Below are positions 16,749 through 25,727 of a DNA stretch of 34,109 bases, piece after piece. Origin of the DNA: Paenibacillus chibensis. GTDB taxonomy: Bacteria; Bacillota; Bacilli; Paenibacillales; Paenibacillaceae. Below the pieces are notes generated by a model, which worked only from the letters and a program-made list of their open reading frames with translations, was not told the DNA's origin and searched no databases. Every line of letters starts with the position of its first letter. The stretch's first letter is position 1. A program made the translations under genes and the position numbers. The stretch lies in the NCBI RefSeq assembly GCF_004001045.1, contig NZ_BIMK01000046.1, forward strand, positions 1 to 34,109. The letters run 5' to 3'.

Positions 16749-18635
16749 ATGAGTTATGATGGCGGCAGCTATGATGTTCTGGTCATCGGCGCGGGTCATG
16801 CCGGCTGTGAGGCTGCCCTGGCTGCAGCCCGAATGGGATGCAGTACGCTGATGATTACGATTAACCTGGATATGGTTGCGTTTATGCCCTGCAACCCGTC
16901 GATCGGTGGACCTGCAAAAGGTCATGTTGTACGGGAAATCGATGCTTTGGGCGGCGAAATGGGACGGAATATCGACAAGACCTTTATTCAAATGCGCATG
17001 CTGAATACAGGGAAGGGTCCTGCTGTTCACGCCCTGCGGGCACAGGCAGATAAGTTTTCCTATCAGCATACGATGAAAGAAACGATGGAGAAAGAGCCGA
17101 ACTTGACGATGCGCCAAGGCATGGTGGAAGAGCTGATCGTGGAAGATGGCGTCTGCGTCGGCGCAATAACGAAGACCGGCACGGCTTACCGGGCCAAATC
17201 CGTCGTGTTGACGACGGGGACTTACCTGCGCGGGAAAGTCATCATGGGTGAAATGACGTACGAGAGCGGGCCGAACAACCAACAGCCTTCCATTAAATTG
17301 GCAGAAAATCTACGCCAGCTCGGCTTTGATCTGGTTCGTTTTAAAACGGGTACGCCTCCGCGTGTTCACAAATCAACGATTGATTTTTCGAAAACGGAAA
17401 TCCAACCCGGGGATGACAAGCCGAAGTTCTTCTCATATGAAACGCAAGGCTCGGCTAACGAGCAGCTTCCTTGCTGGCTGACGTACACATCGCTGGAAAC
17501 TCACCAAATCATTAATGCGAATCTGCACCGTGCACCGATGTTCTCAGGTATTATTGAAGGAACCGGACCGCGTTATTGCCCGTCGATCGAGGATAAAATC
17601 GTACGCTTCAGCGACAAGCCGAAGCATCAGATTTTCCTGGAGCCGGAAGGCAAAAACACATCTGAATATTATGTCCAAGGACTTTCCACCAGCATGCCGG
17701 AGGATGTTCAGCTGGCCATGCTGCGCTCCATTCCCGGCCTTGAAAAGGTCGAAATGATGCGTAACGGCTATGCGATCGAGTATGATGCGGTGGTGCCTAC
17801 GCAGCTGTGGCCATCGCTTGAAACGAAGAAAATTCCGGGCCTGTTTACGGCGGGACAAATCAACGGCACTTCGGGTTATGAGGAGGCCGCCGGTCAAGGA
17901 ATCATGGCCGGGATTAACGCTGCGCGCCGGGTTCAAGACAAGGAGCCTGTCGTGCTGGACCGTTCGCAGGGCTATATCGGCGTGTTGATCGATGATCTGG
18001 TGACAAAGGGGACGAACGAACCTTATCGTCTGCTGACTTCGCGCGCGGAATATCGTCTGCTGCTTCGGCATGACAATGCAGACCTCCGTCTGACACCGCT
18101 TGGCCATGAGATCGGCTTGATTTCCGATGACCGGTATGAAAAGTTCCTGGACAAAAAAGCGAAAGTTGAACAGGAAATCGAACGTCTGCAGGCAGCCAAG
18201 GTCGGTCCTTCCCACGTGAATGAGATGCTGGAACGCCTAGGCTCCGCACCGATTCAGGATGGCAGCAATCTGCTTACGATTTTGCGTCGTCCGGAAGTGA
18301 GCCATGATAACATCGAAGAAATTTCGCCATCTCCATTCGATCTGACCGAGGAAATGAAGGAGCAGGTAGAAATTCAGATTAAATATGCCGGATACATTGA
18401 AAAACAGCTCATCCACGTCGAACGCTTGAAAAAGATGGATAAGAAGAAGATTCCGGATACGATTGATTATAATGAAATCGAAGGCATTGCGATTGAAGCT
18501 CGGCAAAAGCTCTCCAGCATCCGGCCGATCTCCATCGGGCAGGCTTCCCGTATATCCGGCGTCACGCCGGCTGATATTTCCATTCTGCTGGTTTATCTGG
18601 AGCACTATAACCGGGTAACCGCCGCAAGAGGTTAA
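16749..18635 (+). CDS. mnmG: tRNA uridine modification enzyme MnmG (GidA)
   Basis: FAD-dependent partner of MnmE in wobble-uridine modification. The start is the ATG at 16749 behind AGGAGG; the frame opens six codons earlier. The Rossmann FAD motif GAGHAGCEAA is at 14-23. The family signatures GGPAKGHVVREIDALGGEMG and the later GQINGTSGYEEAAGQG are present. The 628 aa are the full family length. Three bases separate its stop from rsmG, so the two are coupled. Confidence 0.98.
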   Translation: MSYDGGSYDVLVIGAGHAGCEAALAAARMGCSTLMITINLDMVAFMPCNPSIGGPAKGHVVREIDALGGEMGRNIDKTFIQMRMLNTGKGPAVHALRAQADKFSYQHTMKETMEKEPNLTMRQGMVEELIVEDGVCVGAITKTGTAYRAKSVVLTTGTYLRGKVIMGEMTYESGPNNQQPSIKLAENLRQLGFDLVRFKTGTPPRVHKSTIDFSKTEIQPGDDKPKFFSYETQGSANEQLPCWLTYTSLETHQIINANLHRAPMFSGIIEGTGPRYCPSIEDKIVRFSDKPKHQIFLEPEGKNTSEYYVQGLSTSMPEDVQLAMLRSIPGLEKVEMMRNGYAIEYDAVVPTQLWPSLETKKIPGLFTAGQINGTSGYEEAAGQGIMAGINAARRVQDKEPVVLDRSQGYIGVLIDDLVTKGTNEPYRLLTSRAEYRLLLRHDNADLRLTPLGHEIGLISDDRYEKFLDKKAKVEQEIERLQAAKVGPSHVNEMLERLGSAPIQDGSNLLTILRRPEVSHDNIEEISPSPFDLTEEMKEQVEIQIKYAGYIEKQLIHVERLKKMDKKKIPDTIDYNEIEGIAIEARQKLSSIRPISIGQASRISGVTPADISILLVYLEHYNRVTAARG

Positions 18636-18638
18636 CAC

Positions 18639-19358
18639 ATGGATCCTATTCAAGAGACTTTTACGCAGCGACTGCATGAAAAAGGGATCGAGTTAAGCTC
18701 CTCCCAGCTGGACCAGTTTGAAACATACTATCGCGAGCTGGTGTCCTGGAATGAAAAGATGAATCTAACCGGTATTACTGACCGGGATCAGGTATATACG
18801 AAGCATTTTTATGATTCCATATCCCTTGGTTTTTATGTGGATATGAATCGGGTGCAAACGATGGCGGATATCGGTTCCGGTGCCGGGTTCCCCGGCATTC
18901 CGCTCAAGATTTGTTTTCCGCAGGTACAGCTGACCATCATCGACTCCTTGAACAAACGGATTGGCTTCCTTCAGCATATTGCGAAGGAAACCGGCTTGGA
19001 GCAGGTACAGCTTCTGCATGGACGGGCCGAGGATTGGGCACGCAAACCGGAGCATCGCGATCATTACGATTTGGTTACGGCCAGAGCAGTGGCTAAGCTG
19101 GCGGTGTTAAATGAGTTTTGTCTTCCTTATGCGAAGGTCGGGGGGATATTCGCGGCGATGAAGGGGAGCAGCCCGGACGAAGAAGTGAAGGAAGCAACTC
19201 GCAGCTTGAAGGAGCTGAAGGGCAGATTGAATCGGGTCGAGAAATTTTCCCTTCCGGTTGAAGAGGCTGAACGCCATATCATCATCATCGATAAAACAGC
19301 GGGCACGCCGGGTAAATATCCGCGCAAAGCGGGAACAGCCATTAAAACGCCTCTGTAA
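18639..19358 (+). CDS. rsmG: 16S rRNA (guanine-N7) methyltransferase RsmG (GidB)
   Basis: SAM-dependent methyltransferase acting on G527 (E. coli numbering) of 16S rRNA; its loss gives low-level streptomycin resistance in several bacteria. The SAM-binding motif DIGSGAGFPGIPL is at 77-89. The 239 aa match the family. It starts three bases after mnmG, in the standard mnmE-mnmG-rsmG order. The last ~20 residues are basic (KYPRKAGTAIKTPL), as is typical. Confidence 0.97.
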   Translation: MDPIQETFTQRLHEKGIELSSSQLDQFETYYRELVSWNEKMNLTGITDRDQVYTKHFYDSISLGFYVDMNRVQTMADIGSGAGFPGIPLKICFPQVQLTIIDSLNKRIGFLQHIAKETGLEQVQLLHGRAEDWARKPEHRDHYDLVTARAVAKLAVLNEFCLPYAKVGGIFAAMKGSSPDEEVKEATRSLKELKGRLNRVEKFSLPVEEAERHIIIIDKTAGTPGKYPRKAGTAIKTPL

Positions 19359-19496
19359 ATATATAACTCTCTCTTTTATAAATCGAAGGAATGAAAGAGT
19401 AACTACCTGCTGCCCTCTGTATGATCCCGAATTTCAAGAGGAAGCAAGATCAAGCTCCAGTTCTTGTTTATATCGTGGAAAGCTCGGTGAGAGAAG

Positions 19497-19531
19497 AAAA
19501 GGAATGTTTCACGTGAAACATTCCTTTTTTT
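19497..19531. promoter_or_regulatory. parS: parS site within a terminator-like palindrome
   Basis: TGTTTCACGTGAAACA at 19505-19520 is a perfect 16-bp parS, the binding site for ParB (Spo0J). It is extended on both sides to a 32-bp perfect palindrome (19497-19528) and followed by a T-run. It could therefore also fold as a rho-independent terminator downstream of rsmG. It lies within a 640-nt non-coding stretch (19359-20000) in which I find no gene. Confidence 0.95.
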
Positions 19532-20000
19532 GTGCGCATCAATGTTTTGAAATTTTGTGACGTGAAGCAAGTGGATGAGGGGAAAAGGACACGTGAAGAG
19601 AGATTCTTTTAACGCTGGCTAGGGTGGGTGGTGAGCTGAAATCGTTCATATTTTGTGCAGAGTTTGGATTTATTGCGAACTCACAGATCGTCAAAAAATA
19701 AGTGTTCGGCAGGAAAAAAAGGGGACTTTGGAGAATAGGATTATATGAAAAAAAGTGGTAGAATAGAGAGAGTTACACGGACTGATTCTCAGTGCCGATT
19801 TTACGTATCGGTTGACCGGAGCAACGACTGCTTGGAAGATCGGATCTCGTAGATCAATGTTCGAGCTAACACCTTGCTTGAAAGCGGTTTGAAGGCATAT
19901 TTGCAATGCACGTACTTTCGAAAACAAGTCGATTGCTGTGACTGTTGCTGACCAAGCGCTTAGCAAAGTGCTATTACGAAATTAGGTGGTAATATACGGA

Positions 20001-20816
20001 ATGAAAGAACAATTTTCTAAATTGTTTGGATTGACGGAGAAGAACAGCACGGATGAAGTGAAACAAATCCCGGTTGGAGAGATCGTCAGCAGTCCTTATC
20101 AACCTCGTACGATTTTTGATGACGAGAAAATTGATGAGCTGTGTCAAACGATCAAAACTCACGGTGTCATTCAACCGATTGTTGTTCGAATACGCAATTC
20201 CAAATATGAGATTATTGCCGGAGAACGGCGCTGGCGTGCTGTAACGAAGCTCGGGATGGATACGATCCCGGCGATTGTCCGTGAATTTAATGACTCACAG
20301 GCCGCCTCGATTGCACTTATCGAAAATTTGCAGCGGGAAGGGTTGACCTCGATTGAGGAAGCGGTAGCTTACCAGAAGCTGATCGATCTTCATCAATTGA
20401 CACAGGAAAGCCTTGCTCAGCGACTTGGCAAGAGTCAATCGACGATTGCAAACAAGATTCGTCTGTTGCATCTGCCTGAAGAGGTCAAAACGGCACTTAT
20501 GGAGCGAAAAATTACAGAACGGCATGCTCGTGCACTGCTGTCTCTGGATACGGAAGAGCTGCAGCTGAAGCTGCTATCCGAGGTCATCTCCAAAGAGCTG
20601 AATGTGAAGCAAACGGAGGCCAGAGTCGCTTACTATAAAGAAGCTTCCAAAATTAAAAAATCCAAACGCATCTCGTTTACGAAAGATGTTCGTTTGGCAT
20701 TAAATACGATCCGCCAATCCATCGATATGGTTTCTGATTCGGGACTGGCGATTAAAACAACAGAAAATGATCGCGAAGATCATTATGAGATTGTCATACA
20801 GATTCCTAAGCGTTAA
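20001..20816 (+). CDS. noc: Nucleoid occlusion protein Noc
   Basis: ParB-family CTPase that binds Noc sites and the membrane and keeps FtsZ rings off the nucleoid. The start is the ATG at 20001 (271 aa) with AGGTGG upstream. The N-terminus MKEQFSKLFGL is the short amphipathic membrane-binding type typical of Noc rather than ParB. The CTP-binding fold shows GERRWRA and IENLQREGL. An HTH follows at about 137-160 (LAQRLGKSQSTIANKIRLL). It lies upstream of parA-parB, as in B. subtilis, with a terminator between them. Confidence 0.93.
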   Translation: MKEQFSKLFGLTEKNSTDEVKQIPVGEIVSSPYQPRTIFDDEKIDELCQTIKTHGVIQPIVVRIRNSKYEIIAGERRWRAVTKLGMDTIPAIVREFNDSQAASIALIENLQREGLTSIEEAVAYQKLIDLHQLTQESLAQRLGKSQSTIANKIRLLHLPEEVKTALMERKITERHARALLSLDTEELQLKLLSEVISKELNVKQTEARVAYYKEASKIKKSKRISFTKDVRLALNTIRQSIDMVSDSGLAIKTTENDREDHYEIVIQIPKR

Positions 20817-20833
20817 TACAAGTTGCGGCTGCG

Positions 20834-20857
20834 AGCGGCTTCCCGGCCGCTTTTTTT
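20834..20857 (+). terminator. Rho-independent terminator after noc
   Basis: AGCGGC (20834-20839) pairs with GCCGCT (20846-20851), followed by a T-run. The following 20858-21184 is non-coding and should hold the parA promoter. It includes a small perfect hairpin TAGCTGA-TGT-TCAGCTA (20934-20950) of unknown role. Confidence 0.85.
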
Positions 20858-21184
20858 GACCGATGAATGAAGCAAACGGCTTCCGTATATCCCTAGAACG
20901 GATGGGAGAGGGAGCGGTTTGCATTTTGCTGTATAGCTGATGTTCAGCTAATCATGATGAGAACATGGATGCTTGTGGTTTCAGGCTCAGGATTTCCTTT
21001 TTGCAAGGAATAGCACTCGTGCAAGGCGAAGCCGTTACAGTTCAAATCTGATAAGGTATGGAACCGGAAGCAAGCGGAATGCCCGATCCTGTGTCTATCA
21101 GAATGTTGCAGCCGATTGTTTTGCTGTGTAACACCATCCCGTGACCTACAAGAAGAGTTTTCATACACAATGAGGTGAAATTGA

Positions 21185-21946
21185 GTGTCCAAAATCATTG
21201 CCATAGCAAATCAAAAGGGCGGGGTAGGGAAGACGACGACCTCCGTCAATCTCGGTGCAGGCTTGGCTACGCTCGGCAAAAGAGTGCTGCTTGTTGATAT
21301 TGACCCTCAAGGCAATACCACGAGTGGCGTGGGTGTGAATAAAGCCGATGTAGCCAACTGCATCTATGATGTGATCATCAACGAAGTTCATCCCAAGGAT
21401 GCTATTCTTGAAACACAGGTCGAGGGACTGCACATCATTCCGGCTACGATTCAGCTGGCAGGCGCAGAAATCGAATTGGTTCCAACCATTTCTCGGGAGC
21501 TTCGTTTGAAAAAGTCCCTACAGCTTGTCAAAGCGAACTATGATTATATTCTGATCGACTGCCCGCCCTCGTTGGGGATTCTGACGATAAATTCTTTGAC
21601 AGCGGCCGATTCGGTCATCATACCGATCCAGTGCGAGTACTATGCGCTGGAAGGGTTGAGTCAACTCCTGAATTCCGTGCGTCTGGTGCAAAAGCACTTG
21701 AACACATCGCTGCAAATTGAAGGCGTGCTGCTCACGATGCTGGATGCCCGTACAAATTTGGGGATTCAGGTCATCGAAGAGGTCAAAAAATACTTCCAGG
21801 AAAAGGTGTATCGTACGATTATTCCGCGGAATGTGCGGCTAAGCGAGGCACCCTCCCATGGTCAAACGATCATGACCTATGATCCCCGTTCCAAGGGGGC
21901 AGAAGTGTATTTAGAGTTGGCAAAGGAAGTGATTTCTTATGAGTAA
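21185..21946 (+). CDS. parA: Chromosome partitioning ATPase ParA (Soj)
   Basis: Deviant-Walker ParA ATPase that, with ParB, segregates origins. In Bacillus, Soj also regulates DnaA. The Walker A motif KGGVGKTT is at 11-18 with the signature lysine K11; Walker B is in YILIDCPPSLG. The RNVRLSEAPSHGQ stretch is typical of chromosomal ParA. The 253 aa match Soj. The start is the GTG at 21185 after GAGGTGAAAT. It overlaps parB by 8 nt. Confidence 0.97.
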   Translation: MSKIIAIANQKGGVGKTTTSVNLGAGLATLGKRVLLVDIDPQGNTTSGVGVNKADVANCIYDVIINEVHPKDAILETQVEGLHIIPATIQLAGAEIELVPTISRELRLKKSLQLVKANYDYILIDCPPSLGILTINSLTAADSVIIPIQCEYYALEGLSQLLNSVRLVQKHLNTSLQIEGVLLTMLDARTNLGIQVIEEVKKYFQEKVYRTIIPRNVRLSEAPSHGQTIMTYDPRSKGAEVYLELAKEVISYE

Positions 21947-22778
21947 AAGACTGGGTAAAGGACTTGATGCGTTAATTCCTTCCCTCTCCATTCATGAAGA
22001 TGACAAAATCGTAGAGATTCCACTCAGCCAACTGCGTGCGAATCCTTATCAGCCGCGCAAAGACTTCAACGAAGAATCCATTCAGGAATTGGCGGAATCC
22101 ATCCGTCAGCATGGCGTTATTCAACCCATTATTGTACGCAGCGTTCTAAAAGGTTATGAGATTATCGCGGGCGAACGAAGATTCCGTGCCTCTCAGTTTT
22201 GCGGTAAACCAACCATTCCGGCAGTCGTCCGCAGTTTCAGTGATCAGCAGGTGATGGAAATCGCTTTGATTGAAAACCTGCAGCGGGAGAACCTGAACGC
22301 GATGGAGGTAGCCGTTGCTTATCAAGGCCTGATGGACCAATACTCCCTTACACAGGAAGAGCTGTCCATGAAGGTTGGAAAATCCAGATCCCACATTGCG
22401 AATTTCCTTCGTTTATTGTCGCTTCCGGATGAGGTGAAGGATTATGTTTCACGTGGAACATTGTCCATGGGCCATGCCCGTGCGATCGTCGGTTTGAAGG
22501 ATACGGCACTCATAAAGCAGCTGGCCAAGCAATGCGTTGCCAATGAGTGGAGCGTGCGTGATCTGGAGGAGGCTGTGAAAAGCCTGGACCGCAAACCGGT
22601 GGATAAAAATAAGGCGAAGGTAAAGAAACGTGACCCTTATATCGACCATTTGGAAGACTCCTTGCGGGAGAGATTCAGAACGACGGTGAAAATTAAACAA
22701 AACAAAGATAAAGGCAAAATTGAATTGAACTATTACAGCAAACAAGATCTGGAAAGACTGTTAGAGCTTTTGCAGTAA
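21939..22778 (+). CDS. parB: Chromosome partitioning protein ParB (Spo0J)
   Basis: CTP-dependent DNA clamp that loads at parS, recruits SMC and stimulates ParA. The N-terminus MSKRLGKGLDALIPSL is the conserved ParA-contact region. CTP-binding motifs GERRFRA and IENLQREN are visible, then an HTH around LTQEELSMKVGKSRSHIANFLRLLSL. The C-terminal dimerisation segment ends YYSKQDLERLLELLQ. A parS lies inside its own coding sequence at 22445-22460. Confidence 0.98.
   Translation: MSKRLGKGLDALIPSLSIHEDDKIVEIPLSQLRANPYQPRKDFNEESIQELAESIRQHGVIQPIIVRSVLKGYEIIAGERRFRASQFCGKPTIPAVVRSFSDQQVMEIALIENLQRENLNAMEVAVAYQGLMDQYSLTQEELSMKVGKSRSHIANFLRLLSLPDEVKDYVSRGTLSMGHARAIVGLKDTALIKQLAKQCVANEWSVRDLEEAVKSLDRKPVDKNKAKVKKRDPYIDHLEDSLRERFRTTVKIKQNKDKGKIELNYYSKQDLERLLELLQ
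22445..22460. promoter_or_regulatory. parS: parS site inside parB
   Basis: TGTTTCACGTGGAACA. On the other strand it reads TGTTCCACGTGAAACA, a known functional B. subtilis parS variant and, as I recall, the one located inside spo0J there. It lies within codons of the ParB HTH-flanking region (YVSRGTLSMG). Confidence 0.9.
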
Positions 22779-22805
22779 AAGTGATCTGATGTCATGCCAA
22801 AATGG

Positions 22806-22843
22806 CATATCCGGCTGTATCCCTAAAAAGGGTAAAGGATATG
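22806..22843 (+). terminator. Hairpin after parB, possible terminator
   Basis: CATATCC (22806-22812) pairs with GGATATG (22837-22843), with an inner CCCT/AGGG hairpin. The tail is T-rich but interrupted, so it may be a weak terminator of the parAB unit. Confidence 0.4.
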
Positions 22844-22921
22844 TCATTCTCTGTTTCATTGGGAGAAAATGTGTGTTAAGACATGCGTAAGCCTGTCTGG
22901 AGAAGGAGGGCAAGGATTGAG

Positions 22922-24091
22922 ATGGAAGAACGCCAAACGAAGCCGATTGTTTATTTGGATCATGCTGCAACTTCCTGGCCCAAGCCTCCTGAAGTCATGC
23001 AGGCGATGCAAAAAGCCATGGTAGAAGCGGCCGCGAATCCGGGGCGCGGAAGCCATAAAATGGCAGTGAAGGCAAGCAGGGTAATGTTTGAATCCCGCAG
23101 GGCGTTATCCCGTCTGCTAAGGGTTCATAACCCAAATGATGTGGTGTTTACTCATAACACAACAGAAGCTCTGAATTTGGCGATCAAGGGCATTCTGCGA
23201 AAAGGGGATTATGTTGTAGCCACCATGGTGGAACATAATTCGGTGAGAAGGCCGCTCGAATATTTGAAAAGAACGCTGGGGATTCATGTGGACTATGTTC
23301 CGGTGGACCATCAGGGAAACTTGGATGGGAACAAGCTGAAGGACGCCTTGTCCCGAAAACCGAAGCTTGTCGTTTGCAGCCATAGCTCCAATTTGCTGGG
23401 CAGCATTCTCCCGATAGCGGAAATAGGGGAGCTGGCGCATAAGCATGGGGCCGTATTCTTGGTCGATGCCGCACAAAGCGCAGGCTGCATCGATGTTGAC
23501 GTTCAGGCCATGAACGTGGATCTACTCGCTTTTCCCGGGCATAAAGGATTGCTGGGACCACAGGGGACAGGCGGTCTGTATATCTCTCCATCGATTGATC
23601 TCGAGCCGCTCTTGCATGGCGGAACGGGTAGCCAGTCGGAGGAAGTGGAGCAGCCTTCCGTTAGACCGGACCGTTATGAAGCGGGGACACCCAATACGAT
23701 TGGAATCGCCGGGTTGCGAGCCGGCGTAGAGAAAGTCATGGAGATGTCAACGCTACATATATATCAGCATGAGTGGGATTTGACACAGCGGATGATCGAA
23801 GGCATTCGGCGCATCAATGGGCTTCACATTCTTGGTCCGCGGCAGGGTTCCCCAAGGACGGGAATTGTCTCTTTTGTGTCAGACCGTATCGATTCGAGCG
23901 AGATTGCTTTTCGCCTGGATCGGGAATACGGCATTGCGGTACGTGCAGGTATGCATTGTACTCCACTTGCGCATCAGGCAGTGGATACGCTTCAGACTGG
24001 CGCAGTCCGGGCCAGTGTGGGGGTAAGTACAACGGTCGAAGAAGCGGATGCATTCATAGACGCAGTCTCGGAAATCTGCGGTAAGGCGTAA
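22922..24091 (+). CDS. Class V aminotransferase, cysteine desulfurase-like
   Basis: PLP-dependent fold-type I enzyme of the cysteine desulfurase family. Counting from the ATG at 22922 (389 aa), D182 in DAAQSAG and K208 in PGHKG fit the PLP-contacting Asp and the Schiff-base Lys. C346 in RAGMHCTPLAH occupies the place of the active-site cysteine. The family specificity is uncertain: it resembles the stand-alone desulfurase-like group near parB in Bacilli rather than IscS or SufS, and no scaffold gene is adjacent. The frame opens at an ATG at 22883, but the conserved YLDHAATSWPKPPEVMQ begins shortly after the later start. Confidence 0.85.
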   Translation: MEERQTKPIVYLDHAATSWPKPPEVMQAMQKAMVEAAANPGRGSHKMAVKASRVMFESRRALSRLLRVHNPNDVVFTHNTTEALNLAIKGILRKGDYVVATMVEHNSVRRPLEYLKRTLGIHVDYVPVDHQGNLDGNKLKDALSRKPKLVVCSHSSNLLGSILPIAEIGELAHKHGAVFLVDAAQSAGCIDVDVQAMNVDLLAFPGHKGLLGPQGTGGLYISPSIDLEPLLHGGTGSQSEEVEQPSVRPDRYEAGTPNTIGIAGLRAGVEKVMEMSTLHIYQHEWDLTQRMIEGIRRINGLHILGPRQGSPRTGIVSFVSDRIDSSEIAFRLDREYGIAVRAGMHCTPLAHQAVDTLQTGAVRASVGVSTTVEEADAFIDAVSEICGKA

Positions 24092-24183
24092 ACAATTACG
24101 AATAAAATGGATAAGTTGTCGTGGGTCAGCGAAAATAAGAAATAGCCGGTATGATCAAGAATGAGGAAAAGGAATGAACAGCA

Positions 24184-24684
24184 ATGTCGGACTTGAATAG
24201 TTTAATCATGGAACAGCTGCAGTGGTTTGTCGGCGGGGTAATACTCCTCATTTTGATCTTGCTCGTTATGGTGCTAACACAAGGTGCAAAGCTCCGGAAG
24301 ATGCGCCGTAAATATGATTTGATGATGGAAGGCAGTGGAGTGGAGAACCTCGAAACGCTGCTCATCGATTTGAAAGTGCAGATGGACAGCATCGAGGATG
24401 AGCAGGAGCAGCAACGCCAATCTCTCGGAGTGCTTCTCGCCAAGCTGCAGCAGGTGAAAGGCCAAATCGGCATGAAACGTTACAATGCATTCAGCGATCA
24501 AGGAAGCGATCTGAGCTTCTCGCTTGCCATTGTCGATGAAAAGAAAAATGGAGTTGTCATTTCGGCTCTTTACAGCCGTGACAGCTCCTATGTATATGCC
24601 AAGCCGCTTGCGGCCGGCGAATCGAAGTATGCGTTGTCTCCGGAAGAAGTGGAGGCCATTAATCTAGCTTTGCAACAAGGGTAG
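24184..24684 (+). CDS. DUF4446 family membrane-anchored protein
   Basis: A 166-aa protein of unknown function. One N-terminal transmembrane helix (about 14-32, rich in I/L/V) is followed by a basic stop-transfer KLRKMRRK, a predicted coiled coil (about 50-95) and a C-terminal domain with RYNAFSDQGSDLSFSLA, the hallmark of DUF4446. The soluble part is probably cytoplasmic by the positive-inside rule. Its 3' end overlaps the convergent yyaC by 26 nt. DUF4446 genes commonly sit near parAB in spore formers, but no function is established. Confidence 0.85.
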   Translation: MSDLNSLIMEQLQWFVGGVILLILILLVMVLTQGAKLRKMRRKYDLMMEGSGVENLETLLIDLKVQMDSIEDEQEQQRQSLGVLLAKLQQVKGQIGMKRYNAFSDQGSDLSFSLAIVDEKKNGVVISALYSRDSSYVYAKPLAAGESKYALSPEEVEAINLALQQG

Positions 24685-25264
24685 CACGGGTTTTCCATTC
24701 CTGAATGGCGGAGTGGAGGCTGGACGCAATAATTTCAGATAAACGGACAACCAGACTTAACCGCGTGTTTTGCAGTACGAAATATTCCATGAAGCCGCCG
24801 ACATTAACGATACCCGTCAAATGGATATCGCCAACCGGCGGCAATTCTTTATGTACACCTGCGCCGGGCTTCAGGGGACCGCTTGCAACCTGAATACAGC
24901 CTACGCTGGCAGACTGTCCCAGGCACGCATCAATGCCAATGACAAAAGGATTGTCATACAGGGCATAGATGGACGATAAAGTTTCCTGGAGGTTGACGGC
25001 ATGGACAGGCTCCTCCAGCGTGCCGAACAGATGAAACCAGGGGCTTTTGTATCGTGCAAGAGCCGTACCGACCAACGGACCCAGACAATCTCCGGTCGAA
25101 CGGTCGGTTCCGATGCAGACGATGATCACCTGTTGTTTCTCTTCGGCTTGAGAAAGGTAGAACAAAAGACGATGAATAATGGCAGAATGGATTTCAGGGT
25201 CTGTATGTGGTATTTTTAAGCATGAAAGCTGCTGTTGCTGGGAAGGGTTAGGCAGCTGTGTCAT
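24659..25264 (-). CDS. yyaC: YyaC family spore protein (GPR-like fold)
   Basis: A 201-aa homologue of B. subtilis YyaC, a sporulation-linked protein related to the germination protease GPR. Conserved pieces seen: VCIGTDRSTGDCLGPLVG near residue 50, the GTLEEPVHAVNL segment, and GIDACLGQ. The catalytic role is not established for the family. It is on the minus strand, convergent with the DUF4446 gene and divergent from the DUF3343 gene, preceded by AAGGAAG. Expression in the forespore is inferred from the family only. Confidence 0.9.
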   Translation of the reverse strand: MTQLPNPSQQQQLSCLKIPHTDPEIHSAIIHRLLFYLSQAEEKQQVIIVCIGTDRSTGDCLGPLVGTALARYKSPWFHLFGTLEEPVHAVNLQETLSSIYALYDNPFVIGIDACLGQSASVGCIQVASGPLKPGAGVHKELPPVGDIHLTGIVNVGGFMEYFVLQNTRLSLVVRLSEIIASSLHSAIQEWKTRATLVAKLD

Positions 25265-25372
25265 AGAATCTTCCTTTCAAATGCGATTGGTAGTATCTAG
25301 TATATGGATGGCTGCATGTTTTTATACTTCCTGGGGACAAGCAATTTATTTGAGCGGAAGGCAGGCAGAAGA

Positions 25373-25621
25373 ATGGAAACGTGGATGGTGATGGCCTTCG
25401 ACTCGACGCAGCAGGCGTTGCGGGCGGAAATGCTGCTGGAGTACGCGGACATTGAAATAGATCTTTTTCCTACGCCCAAAACGATTACGGCGGGCTGCGC
25501 TTTATCCATACAATTTCCAAGAGAGGAGCTTGAATCCGTTCAGCGAATCATCACGCAGGAGCGTGTGGAGATCAGAGGAATCTACTACAAAGACAACCAT
25601 GATAGATACATAAGCATCTAA
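25373..25621 (+). CDS. DUF3343 family protein
   Basis: An 82-aa protein of unknown function. Starting at the ATG at 25373 it begins METWMVMAFDSTQQALRAEM and contains DLFPTPKTITAGCALSI, typical of DUF3343, a small ferredoxin-like fold sometimes found near desulfurase-like genes. A conserved cysteine lies in TAGCALSI. The open frame extends upstream to 25304, but those residues are not family-like and a purine-rich site precedes the later ATG. It lies between yyaC and the MscS gene. Confidence 0.8.
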   Translation: METWMVMAFDSTQQALRAEMLLEYADIEIDLFPTPKTITAGCALSIQFPREELESVQRIITQERVEIRGIYYKDNHDRYISI

Positions 25622-25727
25622 AATAAATTGGACGAAAGAAATAGCGAAGCTTTCTCCTGATGATGATTTTCTGGAGAAGCGAGATGAATCTGAAGTTCAT
25701 TTTATTTAGAGATCGGAGGTAGATGAG

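Noticed and set aside
19258..19560. 100-codon open frame spanning the end of rsmG and parS
   Set aside because: It overlaps rsmG in another frame and crosses the parS palindrome; no recognisable protein.
19729..19775. Possible SigH promoter (AGGATTAT then TAGAAT) before noc
   Set aside because: The spacing is about three bases longer than in known SigH promoters such as spoVG, so I do not call it.
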